DNA from: Puffinus mauretanicus
Taxonomy: Eukaryota > Chordata > Aves > Procellariiformes > Procellariidae
Reading direction: 5' to 3'
NCBI GenBank assembly: GCA_023333565.1
Contig: JAJKFH010000052.1
Span: 1,550,001-1,614,000 of the forward strand
Length of the DNA stretch: 64,000 nt
Below the pieces are notes generated by a model. The model was not told the DNA's origin and did no database searches. It saw only the letters and a list, made by a program, of their open reading frames with translations. Each line of letters starts with the position of its first letter. The first letter of the stretch is position 1. Shown here piece after piece: positions 46,101 through 58,559 of the stretch. Position numbers and translations under genes: made by a program.

Positions 46101-49100
46101 CCCTTGCGCAGATCTGCGTCAGGATGTGGGAACCTGTGGTGATGTTCATGCAGACGCACGTATCTGAGGGCTCTTGTTACCTCCTGTAGTGCTCAGTGCT
46201 GCTTCGGTCCCTGTGAGTTCCTAATTTTCCTCCCTCAGTTGCTTTTGCTTAATGTAGACTTGTATTCCCAGGGATGCTTTTGAAGCCTGCGGGATGGGGG
46301 CTCACGGTGCGTGCTGGGCGTGCCCAGAGGTCCCCCTGGTTGAAGAGCTTTGGCTCCTCGGTCTCGCAGAGGACCATCCCCTCGGCGTCCCAGGGCTGTT
46401 GCTGCCACTTGCAGGGTTGTCACTACACCGCAAGGCTGGCACTTTGCAAGGACAGCAGAGCTTTCAAGCACACAAGCCCTGACCCCAGATTCAGACCACG
46501 CTCGTCCTCCTCTGGACCCTTGGGGGACTTGCCAGCGGCAGCTGAGATGGGACGAGACCCCCCCTGAGGTGCGCGGGGCCCCAGCAGCCACAGGCTGTTC
46601 CTGGCTCTGCTGCTCGCTTGGGTTTTGACCTTGAGCAGGACACCTGGGGTGGGTTTGCCCAGGAACGGTGAAGAAGCACTTGCCCTGTTGTCTGCTGAAC
46701 ATCCCAGCCTCAGGCTGTTTGTGCCTGGACTCCCCCCGTATTGAAAATGGGGAGAAAACCTACTTAGGAGCCCCCACTCTATTGTGTGTGAGACCCGTAT
46801 AAATATATGGATTTTTGTTCGCAGCTTGACCTCTTGGGCAGTGTTCTTGCTCTGCAGTGAAGAGGTGCCCTCTTTCTTCCACTTGTCTGACTCCTGTGTA
46901 ATAAAAGGGCTAAATGCTTATTACTTTTTTGTAGCCTTTTCCAGTTGCCAATCAAACATGTCTGGTTTGGGGTTTTGTTTTGTTTCTTTGTTGCTGTGAC
47001 TATGCAGGATGCTCTATCTCGCTGTAATTACTGTTCCATCATTGTCTTGGCATGAAAACATCTGCTGTCTCCCTGCGATCTCCACTTCTCCCATTTCTTC
47101 TGAGAATTTCATGGATCATGATGACCTTCTATTTTCCATAACATCTCATGCATCTCAGTGTACGCAGCTGTTTCTCTTGCGATCCCCTGTCTCTCCATCT
47201 ACCTCTTTTTTTCCTATCAGCATCTCCAATGCATTCAGAATTTCAGCTCATCTGCTTATCAAATCAATATCTCACTTGCCATCTCCTCTGCATCGCAACT
47301 GCTGTAAACACGGCACCTTTGCACCTAACCGCCCGGGCTGTTTTCTCCTCTGAGCGCAATTCGTCTTCCAGCTTGTGTCTAAAGTCTTTGTTCTTCTCAT
47401 TTAACATTTTAAAGTTAATTTTCTCAGCCTTTTTATTTTGATTATGTTGTACTCTCGGGCTGCCTGGGTTTGAGGTCCATCGTGCCGCTGCGCCTCTCGA
47501 GCGGGCGGGCAGCGATGTGCCGCAGGATGGATGGAGACGTTGCCATTCAAGGTGAAGTCGCTGCTATGACAAACTGCAGCAAAGCCAGAGCCTGGGGAGG
47601 AGAGGAGCTGTGCTGGGCGCGGGGCCGGCGGGAGGGGGCTGCTGCCGCTCAGCAGAGGCGGTGAAGGGGCTGGAGAAATACGGGTTTGAGTACTGGTTTT
47701 GTGTGACCTTGTTTAAAGAGCGTGGGGCCCATGAGTATGATGAACAGAGATACTTCAGTTTTTATTCCATTCTGGCACCTCTTATTACTAGGACTCTACT
47801 GCTATGCCTAGTCTCTTAAAAAATACTAATAAAAAAGTCAGTCCTATATCTGCTGCAGATGGACTAATAAAACTCTCGAGTATGACAGGACCTTAAATCT
47901 CTTTGCTTTGTTCCCCCTCTGTGAAACGTGCATCCCGGTTCTCCGCCTCCCGCTCCCGTGTCTCGCCTGTCTCCCTGCCGTGCTCCCGACGGCAGGACCC
48001 CCCATCCCGCTGCTCCTCTGTACAGCGCCTGGTCCAGGGCGCTGGATGATGCTGTAGCAAAACTAATCCTGAGAATATTAAAGGCGCATGGGGTTTTTTT
48101 AAATTTTATTCAACCTCAACGCACAGTCTTTATACATCTGAGCTAGGAATGTCCTGTTCTTGGAAGGCTTTGCAGAAGTTTGGCACCTGGAAGGTGTGAT
48201 GCAGAAATGGCTCTTTATATGTTGACAGAGAAGCGGGGTGTTGGTAGGGAGCAGAAAGCAGGGTGGAGGTTAATGAATCGTGCAATAACTTCTTAGATGG
48301 ACGGAAATAACACTGTGCGTACATCATAGTGTTTTCCTCTTTCAGGAGTATAGCTGTTTATGCAGAGATGGCTTGCATACTTTTTTATACAGATATGCAT
48401 TTTATGTGGATACTTGTATATAAGTAAGGCTGTAAAATCATAGATTAAGGGATCTATTCATCCAAAAAGAGTTATGTGGCTGTCAGTGCATAATGACTAC
48501 CTGATTCGGAGGAAAAACGCTCCTATGAAGATGCAAAGCAACGTGTTCAGTAAGGATTCAGCACTCCGCGTCCTTGCCCAGACGAAGCTGCCAGAGCGTT
48601 ACTGACAGTCTTGGAACGTCCTGGCAAAACTGACCGGCTGCTCGTAGGAAGGTGCGTAACGGGAACAGTTACACGATTTGAGGGTGGGATTCGAGTGACC
48701 AACCCGAATGCCGAGAGGGCAGCTTCACCAACCGTCCAGCGTCCTGCAGCTCCTGCAGGAGTCTTTGCTCCTTTCTCTCATGCAAGGTACGGGGTTAGGC
48801 ACAGGCAGGACAAGTCCTACAAACCCAAAATTCAATTGGGAGGCAGGTCACCCGTGCGCTATCCAATGCTTCATCCTACCTTCGGTTTTGCTCTTGAACC
48901 GCTGAACGGCTCCCGTGCAAGCGGACGCCTGCGTGGCAGGGTGGCTGCGCTCACACGGACCCAGCTGAAATTGCCTGTAAGCCTTTGCATGGAGGGATGC
49001 TGCGGTGCGGGTGGCACCTCTGGTCCTTCGGAGGCTCCTTGGGAGCTTAACGCCAGCCAGCGTCTAACACGGTCGCCTTGCTGGCAAACCCAGGTATCTT

Positions 49101-49154
49101 CCACAGAGAAACTGCTGGAGCTGGTTTCTGCCCTCACCTCCACGGCTGTGCTAC
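43146..49154. other. Intergenic region, partly CpG-rich
   Basis: No recognised gene. GC- and CpG-rich patches occur at 43700-44240, 45590-45740 and 46270-46620, separated by AT-richer sequence. A 189-codon minus frame at 43707-44276 lies in one such patch and looks compositional. A pyrimidine-rich stretch spans 47040-47440. Confidence 0.45.
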
Positions 49155-49225
49155 CTGTTTCTTAGGCACATTGCCCAACCGCTCTGTGCCTCTGTTAAAT
49201 GGGCGCAACGATAGCGGCACCTTTT
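49155..49225 (+). repeat. MIR-like SINE tail
   Basis: The strings cttaggcacattgcccaacc, gctctgtgcctctgttaaat and gggcgcaacgatag match the MIR-type tail (cttgggcaagt...cctctctgtgcctcagt...aaaatggg.ataatga). Plus orientation. Confidence 0.5.
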
Positions 49226-49639
49226 GCTGGTGCTTTTGTCTCTGTAAAGGAAAAAATGCTGCAGAGAAGCACGGCAGCAGCCTAGCTCCAAATGGGGGCT
49301 CAGGTGTTGGGCCAAGTGTTGATCTGGCACAGACCAAACCAGAGCAAAACAAATGGAAATCGAATAGGGAATAAACCTTATAGGAAATAATCTCCGTCAC
49401 TTAATGTACTCCAATGACTTTGAAATAATTGGCTCTTTCCTGGGCATATCCAGAGGAGCTAAACAGTGTTCTCCCTGTTCCCTTCTGTATACTTGTGATC
49501 TTTCAGAGACCCGATTGTCCACTTCTCCCTCCCCTTTTCCCTCTTGGGTCCCCCCCTCCCCCAAATCTCTACTGGAGTTTGTATTTTTTCCCCCAACAAT
49601 GTCTCAGAAGAATCACAAATGTGTAATATGTGTCCCAAC

Positions 49640-50480
49640 GCTTGTATTTTAATAGCGTGAAGCAAACCACATCAGCACAGGCAATTTCACATTCAACACA
49701 TTATTGCTATTTAAAGCGCAGAGGTATAAAAATGATTGGCAATCCAGCTCTCCCAGAAATCGCAGGCTGCTGCTGGCTGCCAGATTGTGATTTTTTAATA
49801 TCAGCTGCTCTGTGCAGTCGTTCCCTCACCTTTGACTTGCAGATTTCTCCACGTTGAAATAGCAAAATCATTTTTGGTTGTAACAGGCACATTGCTTGCT
49901 GCTGAAAAGAAGTAATTATCATTAAATATATACACGTGTGTATGTACACAGACACATCCGCACACACAGTGCTGAGTCGCTGGTCAGTTTTTCCAGCTGA
50001 GCAACCTTTGCATTTCCCCAGCTTTTGCAAATACGTTTTACCTGAGCTTCTGGCTTTCGCAGGGGTGTGGGGGCGGAGGGGCAGGTGAGATATTGTTTTG
50101 TCTCTCTGTTGTTATGGAAGAGGGAGGGCAAGCGGGCTTCATCCCGGAGATGGTGATATATGAGGGCTCGTGATTCTCTTTTTCTCAGGGCTGTAATAGA
50201 GATCTCTCACTGAGCCGAAAGGTGTTAGTTGTGTCAGTGCTGTTTACATAAACACGTTGCTCTGGGTTAATGTACAGTGTGATTAAAGATTAGACCTTTA
50301 TGAATTTCTGTTTAAGGCAACCTTACCCTGGTTACATTAAGTACGAAGTGACAAAAAAAACAGTCATTCTTACACGAAAATAAGACATTGTCTTTACTGG
50401 AAATAATGGCCCTGGAGTTTTTTTATATATGCCATATAAAATCTAGGGAATACAACATAGGTGGATAGTTTTTTTCCTAA
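49640..50480. promoter_or_regulatory. AT-rich block, candidate conserved non-coding element
   Basis: An AT-rich island with homeodomain-like TAATTA/ATTA cores and a forkhead-like palindrome TGTTTACATAAACA at 50241-50254. It lies directly before a CpG-rich block. It has the look of a developmental enhancer, but conservation cannot be tested from a single sequence. Confidence 0.25.
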
Positions 50481-50559
50481 TGTTGCTTCCCATGCCCTGC
50501 CGCAGGGCGTCCTGTAGCTGGTTGGGTGGAGGAAGGCAGGAACATCCTCATCCTCACCT

Positions 50560-51570
50560 CTGCTCAAGGAGCTTTGCAGTCTGCTGGGGCCGGTAGCGGA
50601 GCTCTCGGGGCACCCCTCGTCCTTTCACGCTGCCATCTCCCTCGCGCAGACCGATGGTGACGCGGGGGAAGAGCCGGTCGCGGTGGCGTGGTGCGGGCTG
50701 GCAGGAGGGCAATGCCGTGGGGAAGGCGTCCGCGCGCCTCTGCAGGGACGGGTCTGCCGGGTCGGCTTTGCTGGGGGCCGACAGCGTGGTGCAGAACGAC
50801 AGGGCTGCTGCCTCCCTTTCCATCGCAGCAGGATCAAACCTCTGCTCTTCACCGGGAAGACGTGCCTGAAGCGCGGTGTTGCTGCAGCCCCGGGGTGCCC
50901 GTGGAGGGGAGCCCCGGCCCCCCACGAGCGGTTTGCTCGCAGCAGCCGTGCTCGCTGCCCGGCGGGGATGTCTGCCGCCGGCAGAGCTGGAACGGAGCTA
51001 ACTCACTTAGCACAGTGACATTAAACAGCGGCCTTTCTCTTTTCTAAAAATACCTTTTCCCTCTTGTTCCCCAAAAGCAGCGGAGGAGACGGCGTGCCGA
51101 ATCCGCCGGCTCCAGGGGGGATTTACTCACCCGCTGCCGAAGCCCCATCCCTGCCCGCGGCTCTCGGTTCCCAAACACCTCGCGTCCCCCTCTGCGCTGG
51201 GCCACGCTTGCTGGGGCCGTTGGTGCTGTGGTTGACAGCGTTGGGACACGCGGGTGGCTCCCGCCCCGCGCCCTCGCCCCAGGGGCCCTGTCGGGGCAGG
51301 GCGAGCTCTTCCCCGCCTGCTGCCGGCACCTCTGCGCGTTGCGGTGCCGGCTGGTGTCTTAATGCTAGTTACGCTGGTCTCGTTAAAGCAATTAATCGTT
51401 GGTGTGACCAGAGCTGCTGTGCGTGCGCTCTGGCCTGCCGGCGGTGCGCGGGGCCTGTCCCCCGCGGGCGGTGAAGCAGGCAGGGCGCGCGGTGGGGGCT
51501 CGCCGCCGAGGGCTGTGCCCGGCTGCGGGGAGAGCTGCGAGCTCCGATCGGCTTCTGGGCCGGGAAAGGG
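50560..51570. promoter_or_regulatory. Orphan CpG island
   Basis: About 1 kb with high GC and frequent CpG (densest at 51250-51560), not attached to any gene I can recognise. Overlapping open frames on both strands (up to 215 codons) are compositional. It could be the promoter of a non-coding RNA or a distal CpG island. Confidence 0.4.
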
Positions 51571-54019
51571 GAAATCTTTTGGGCGGTCTTGGAGAAATCT
51601 TGGTGTCTCGCAAAGATGCGGACTGTGCGCAGCCCTGGCAAAAGGCTGCCTTTGGAGCCAGGGAGCCGGTGGCAGCACTTTGTCACCATATTTACACTTC
51701 TTCTGCCCCAACGTGAAGCATTTGGCTCTCCTCCACTTGCGGAAGGGATTAGCTGCTTCATAACATCCAGACAAGATAATCTCTCCAATTTTGCCTGGAA
51801 GAAGTCCCTGACAAAGAGCAGCAAAGCTACAGTAATGCCAGATGAAATAGTAATTGAGTTTGCTTTCTTGTTACTTTCTCAGCTAAGTTTGTGTTGATTT
51901 TAATTTTATTTTTTTGTTGTTGTTGATACGGAAGAGCTAAATACTGTCCCTGTATTGACTCAAACCAGCAGTGTTATATCCATGGTAAACCGCAGCGCTA
52001 CAAGGAGGTGAGCAAAAAGGGGAGGGAGGAGTAACTGTAAAAAGTTTTTAAAACTTCCATGCATTTTAAAAAAAGACTTTAAAAGAGATAAAGCTTTTAA
52101 TTGTTACTGCCCATCACCTGCTCCTTCGAGTGACTTGTATTAACAGGGGTTGTAATCATACTTGTGTCAAACAGATGCACGGGGGTGCCAAACCGGGAGG
52201 GGACACACCGGGGTCCTCGTGCGGGTGCAGAAGCCCTTTGCTGCCCAGAGCCGCTCGGCTGCGTGGTGAGGGCCGCCCGGTGCCGGGAACCGGAGGGATA
52301 ACGCTCGAGAGAGGAAGGAAGGGAGTCAGCAAGGTAAAATGTGACTTCCCTGATGGCTCTCAACTTTTAAAAGGCAGCACCTGAAACAGAACTGAGGACT
52401 TCAGCCTCTAGACTACGGTTCCTCTCCTTCACGTGGTATTTCCAGGACTTTTTCTCCAGCCCTGACGTGACAATATAGTAAATCTGGATGGAAAGTGCTC
52501 AGATATAAACTCAGCATCCTGATCCGCCATGTATTCAAAATATTTTGAAGGGTCCACTATGTATCAAATGGCTTTCTGTTTTATGTCAGGCTGGGTACCA
52601 CCCACCCCTGCGCGTGGTGTGCTCCGACCACGGGAAAATGGATGCGAAGAGAAATGGATTGGCACAGACATGCCAAAATCCCTCCTCTTTTTCAGTCTCC
52701 AGTAACTCCCGGTGCTGGGCTGGAAATTCACAGGAGGGTGAGAAACTCTCAGGGGAAACATTTGGACAGGGGATATTTGGACAGTTGCAACCAGGGTTAA
52801 AAAACAAAGGCAGAGATCTGAAAGGGATATGAGCACGAAGGCTTCAGGGCTTTCTCCCCTAAGGTAAGGAATTTTGTGCCCCTATGGACAGCGTTACTGC
52901 ACTGCTGCCCGCTGAACCTCCGCCCCACGGGACAGTGAGCCGTGCGGATCCCTGTCCTCGTCTGCGGCGGCAGGTCCTGCATTTCCCTCCGTGCGACGGG
53001 GGGTACCGTCGCGATGGGTCATAGGGATGCACTGTACTAAAATGAAAGCAAAACGGATCAAAAATCAAAGAACTGGGAAACAACTCTCTCTAGCTTTTGG
53101 AGACATTTGGTCTTGCTGTATTTATCCCTCTGGCCACCGAGGAGGTGACTAAACGCAGTAAGCCACCCCTCACTTCCATGGCAAAACGCTTTGTGCGCGT
53201 TGCTGATCTGATAGCTACGCTGACGAGCGATACGCGTCGCAGGAGGAGTGCGTTTGAAGGGAAACATTCAGAAATTTGTCTCCAAAATAGTGTGATGGGC
53301 TGCTGTGACTAAACTTTCAAGTCGGATTTCTTCATCAGGTTATGTTTAAAGTAGTCTGCTGAGTAGCTTTGTTGTTGCCTGTTTACCTGGATGATGGTGT
53401 TATGAGAAATCCCACGGACACCTGGAAGCGTGCGGAGAGCCCTCGGTGGTTGCAATGCTTCCTCTGCACAGGTGAGGAAGATGTTTCCAGCGAGACAGTC
53501 ATGCCAGGGTTTGCTCCCAAAGAGAGACCAGCAGCAGGAACGGGGTCTGTCCCGCACGGTTTGTGTTTATTTGGTGTCTTTCAAAGCGGGGGCAGAGCAG
53601 AGAGCAGCGGGTCCCTGCACCAGCCCCGCCACCGCTCGGTGCGAGCTCCAGCGACGCCTCTGCACCGGGGGAAGAGGGGAGAGGAGCAAAGCCCTGGCAA
53701 GGGAGGAGGCATTGGGGCGATGCCCACCCTTCCCATCTGCAGCATCCCCTCTGCCCGGGCCCGGGCTCTCCTGCCCGTGCTGCCTGCTCAGGGCTGCTCC
53801 GGGGCCGAGGGAGGTTCAGGTGCGGTTGGTGGCTGGCGGGGAGCTCCCACGTCGGGGCAGACCTGCTGGTGTGCAAGAGGCGAAAGTCAGACATGACACT
53901 GGTCTCTCTCCTTCCTCTGTCCTATACGCACGGGCAGTCGTGAGCTTAAATATCCCGCTGTATTCGAGCTCAGGTCGCTGGGTTATTCCAGATGACAACG
54001 CTGGGAATCTTGAGCGAAA
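51571..54019. other. Intergenic region
   Basis: No recognised gene. Another CpG-rich patch lies at about 53530-53890. The frames across it (up to 235 codons) show no recognisable protein. Confidence 0.4.
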
Positions 54020-54065
54020 GCCTGCTGGCTTAAACGGGGAAACAGAGGCACGTGGGCTCAGACGA
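54020..54065 (-). repeat. MIR-like SINE remnant
   Basis: The string ttaaacggggaaacagaggc followed by acgtgg resembles the complement of a MIR tail (aaaatggggaaactgaggcac). Minus orientation. Confidence 0.45.
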
Positions 54066-54650
54066 CGCAAACTGAACTCCTCCTCGGTCCTTCGTGCGCA
54101 GCGTTTCCCACCAGTTAAGTACCACCGAAGGCTTTGAGATGGTCTGTGGGAAACACGGCACAAGGAGTTTGGCGTCTGGGTGGGAAATCTGGGTATAAAT
54201 TAACCCTAGGTTTGTAAGTTTTTCTAAATCTTGGCTTCAACCTACTTTTGGCAGCTGGGGGGCCTGAGGATGTTTGTGGGGCTGCAATCCCTGCAATACT
54301 TGTTCTTTGGATAAACTGCAGACATAACTCATCTGGGCTGGCAGCATGTGAATGTAAATTGTGAAGAAACCCTAGGGAGTTTCCATTGGCTTCAGTTTGT
54401 TCCTAAAATCGTTTTCACCTTTTAAGTAGCGTGGCACAGTACAGCCGTGGGTATTCTCCCGGAACGGCAGCTGTTCTCCAGAGACCTGAAGACGGTACCG
54501 CTGGTCCCAAAAGGAAATAAAACTGAGTTTCAAAATAAACAGTGCAAATTTCCAGAAGTTTTTTAAAATAATAAATTAAAATGTACTGGCTGTCCTGACC
54601 ATGTTCTTGCTAGTGGACGTTCGGGTGGTGAGAGGCTAACGTTATGTGAC

Positions 54651-54739
54651 GAGTAATGCATCACTGGAGCAATGCTGCTCTGATGATGCATTACACTAAT
54701 ACATCATGAGAGCGACAGAGCTTTAATGATGTATTACTC
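54651..54739. repeat. Double hairpin / nested inverted repeat
   Basis: Two adjacent perfect 11-bp hairpins: gtaatgcatca (54653-54663) pairs with tgatgcattac (54684-54694), and taatacatcat (54697-54707) pairs with atgatgtatta (54726-54736). The outer arms also pair with each other (54651-54663 with 54727-54739, 12 of 13). Could be a decayed palindromic MITE or a structured element. Confidence 0.85.
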
Positions 54740-57700
54740 CAAAATGGCCTCAGTCAGGAAGAACGAGTCCAGGAGACTCTGTCCACCCCAGCTAAGTATT
54801 GCGCAAATTTTCCAAGTTTTTTCTTTTCCTTGAAAGAGCATCCCTAATAAGATAAGAAATAGAGTGAAGAGTAGCCGCTGAGGATCCTGGTGGGCTCCAG
54901 CCATGGTTCCCAAATGATGAGGAGATTTTGATTTGGAAAGGTGAAGCTGAAATGCTCTCAAGTGCCAGCTAAGCAAATGTCACCTTCTGGAGTGCCGCCG
55001 CGCGTTTAGCCTCAGCCTCCTCAAGCAGCCTTGCACCAGCTCTGCTGGAAACGCCGGTGCCTGGGGTCTGTGCGTGGCTGGTGGCTCAGCCCAGCGAGCC
55101 CCGAACCCAGACAGCACCTGGTCCTGCAAAATCAGGCAAGCAATGTCACATCCAGGAGATGTTTGCCAGTACCATGTTACCCCACCAATATTTTAAGGGT
55201 AGCATATGAGCCTGCTGTCAGTCTTTTGGTCTCCAAGCAAAACATGTCATCCTTATTTCCTTTCTCTGCTCGCTAAGTAATAGCCATGAATATTTTTAAA
55301 GAGATTGTCCTTTGGATTCTTTTTATTTGTCATCTAGTATCACAGCTCCAAAGGTCACATTTTTCAAGTTCTTCCCTTGGAGCTTCAAAGACTATACATT
55401 TACTTTAAACAAAAAGAAGAATAAAACCCCAGCAATTTCAGAAAACCACTCCACACTCAGGGACTTGCGAAAGCTCTAAATATCACCACCAAAGCTCAAT
55501 GCTCCCAGCTCAGCTTAAGAGCAGCTTGATTTTGCTTAGCTATAACCAGTTCATAAGTGAATTTACACTTACAAATTGCACATTTGTAGTTGTGCCTGTT
55601 CAAAAACAAGTCACCAAAACCAAGTGTTAAATTCCCAGTTCTTACTTCAGTTAGTTAAATGTACAACTCGCTCTGTGCCAGCCAGGTTTAAACTAATTCA
55701 GAAAAGCTTGCACAGAAAATCCCATGGCTGACCTGGGTTTGCATCACTTTTGCTTCAGGAAGTGCAACTCTGCAGACCTGGCCTGAAGCTGATTCTCCAG
55801 CTCCTCGCGCGGGGCCCGCGTGCTGCTGGGCTGGCGACAGGGCGGACATGATCTGCATCGGGGGTAAATACACGTCCCGTCTCGGTGGAATTAATTAGGG
55901 TGTGCGTTATCGTGCCCAGGCTGTGGAAAAAAAAGGTCGCACCCACACTGGCACAATGTCTGCCGAGACAGAGTCGTGCGTACACAGTGCTTTGAACTAA
56001 CTTTAACTGGGCAGTGGATTTTGTACTGGTTTGTTTTTTTGAGGGACGGGGCTGTAGCGTTTCTGATCCAACGCTGGGAGCTCTCAGCCTGGCTCCCACA
56101 ACTGTAGCTGAACTGATTTAAGATAGGTTTTAAAAATGCCCCTCTCCCGCAGCGTGGTGCCCGGGGTGCCGGCTCGCCCCAGCCCCAGGCTCTGCGCCCC
56201 ACATCACGACGCCGTAAGGCAAACCGCTGCGGGTGGGATGGAGGGACGTAACCTCAGGGCCGTCACATTTAGCCAGGTGACACAGTGGGGCGTCTGTGCC
56301 AGTTTAATCTGGCTGCGTGTCACCTCCAGGAGGACACACGATACCTAATCTGGCATGAAGTTAGAGCGGAGAGAGACAATACCCGGTCCATCTGAGAGCC
56401 TTCATATGAAGTCAACCCATCAAAGTATTTTGTAAATAACTACGAAGCAGCAGAGCGGCTGTGTTTTAGGTTAAGCTCCACATGCGATCGCAGCATTTCT
56501 TGATTTGGTGTCTGGAGGCTGAAAACCAGGTTTGCTGTGTTGTCAGCTGTGGCTTGCACAGGCTTTTATCCAGGTTTAAGTGTGGATATTAAGCTGCCAT
56601 GTGGCAGGTGGATGATGCAGGAAGAGAAATGAAGGACCCAAAGATCCGGATCCAGCTCAGAAGGACCAAGGGGAGCGTTATTATAGATCTTGCCACCAAA
56701 ATCTCTTTCGGGTCTTCCTTTCCTGACAACACGTGTTCAAATTATTTGCATAGCTTGATCTTAACATCGATGAAAACTCCAGCTGAACTTTGGCCAAGAA
56801 GTGACATGTATGTCAGGACCAGTTGCTTAATTATGTTTACATCTAAATTGCTGCAGTAGATCTTTACTTCCTGGAGAGTGATTTTCCTCTGCTCTTTAAT
56901 TTCATAGAACAATATGAAACACATGAATCTTCATGAAACTCCTCTCCTAATGCAGCAGAGACTCTGCAATGTTCGCAGCCTTTGCTTTTTATCACAAGGC
57001 GTCCCAGGGGAGGTTCAAGGTAGGATCCTTGCCATCTCGGCTCGGCAATCGCAGAAAGCCAGATAAATAAAGCAGGAAGTCGGCAAAGCCCTGATTCAGC
57101 AGAGGCACAAGCACAAGTTCAGCATTAACCTCTGCTTGAGATGATTTGGAACAAAAGAGTTAATCTCATGGCTGCCCGAAAGTCAGACTGGGAATCCAGG
57201 ACCTTGACAGTCGGCACATCAGTGTTTTAAATCTAAGGGGAGATTTTGCTTAAAGAAGCGGAATTTCTTAAATATGGGAAGAGGACAAAGGGTTGGTATG
57301 GAGAAAAAGAACGCCCCCTGAGATGAGGATGTTTATTGGTAATGACTCAAAGACGGGGTTTTGGTCCGTGGCCAGACGTGGTGGTCTGGGCCAAGGCACC
57401 GATGCCCTGACGAAGGACAACGTTCAGGTGACAGCATGTGGGGACGGATGAGTCCAGAAGAGGCTGCCGTGGGGACCCACCGACTCCTCCTCGCTCGCAT
57501 GCCCTCTCCGGGCTCCGGGCTGGGGTGCTGGAGATCCCTGGGCAGCGCGGCGAAGGGCCGGAGAGCACGGTGGGGTGTTGGGGCAGGAGCTCAGCGATGG
57601 GCTGCCGGTGCTCCCCCCCCAGGCAAGCGCTGCTGTCATCCACCCCGGCATGAATGCACCGACGAAGCCTCTCGGACACGGGAAGGACTGCGTATGACTG

Positions 57701-58014
57701 GTAAAGGTCGGTGGATCAAAATACCCTCCCAGGCAGGGATGTGGGGGTGCAGAGATCTGCCTGTTTTGGGTGCAGCGGTTTTGCCGCACGGCAGGTTGGA
57801 CAGAAGGAGGGAGGGGAGGATGCCTTCTGCAGAGGTGGGTTTGCAGTTTAAATGCGTGCGACGTCCCACGAGGAGGAAGCACGACGCTCTCCAAGCCTGA
57901 AACCTGCTCCATCTCGCAGGCGCGCAGTGTGCGGGGTTGGCCGGGTGTCGGCGGGGCACAGCTCCCGCGAGCCCGGTGCAGCGGGCAAACACCGGCTTCG
58001 TCTCTCCTGAGCTC
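54740..58014. other. Intergenic region
   Basis: No recognised gene or mobile element. Mixed composition, with a GC-rich patch at 57400-57660. Confidence 0.4.
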
Positions 58015-58135
58015 TTCATGCTTATCTGATCTGCGCCTCCATAATGATGTGGTTAGAATTAAATTATGGTGTTTTAATGTAGTTACAGCTACGTTTACCA
58101 GGCACATTTCTTCCTGACGTACAGTGCTGGAATTT
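58015..58135. promoter_or_regulatory. Candidate conserved non-coding element
   Basis: AT-rich 120-bp island with ATTA-type cores (ataatgatgtggttagaatt, aaattatggtgttttaatg) between GC-rich flanks. The sharp compositional change and motif density suggest a regulatory element, by inference. Confidence 0.25.
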
Positions 58136-58559
58136 AAGATATGGCCAGAGGCTGCATGTGACTTCTTGTCTCCCAGGCTTGTTTCAGCCTTCCCACGTGC
58201 TACGCCAGGCCCTGGCCAGAAAGGCAAACTCTGGCGTCCAGCTCACATCTGCTGCTGGAAAGCCAGTGAACTACGCTGAAGGTAAATCCAGGATGGGGGA
58301 CCAAGGAGCCTTGGTAACAGCCACCGCGTTCAATGAGCGAGGCTCCTGCCTGCAGACTGCCGAACCGTGACGCTGTGACAGGGCCAAGTGTAGCTGGGAA
58401 TACAGCCCCGTGCACGGAGAGATTCGCACAGCTGGGTCTGGGGCCTTTTCATCCTTGCTTTTTCCTAGCTGCAGGAAAATACCTTCAAAGGTGCATGCAG
58501 GAGCGGTTGATCTTTAGCCGATACACATTGCTAGTGTAACTATGACAATTTTATACCCA

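Noticed and set aside
51127..51774. 215-codon minus-strand frame in the orphan CpG island
   Set aside because: Compositional. Frames of similar length exist on the opposite strand and there is no domain or family signal.
53430..54137. 235-codon + strand frame
   Set aside because: Runs across a CpG-rich patch and into a MIR-like SINE remnant, with no recognisable protein.
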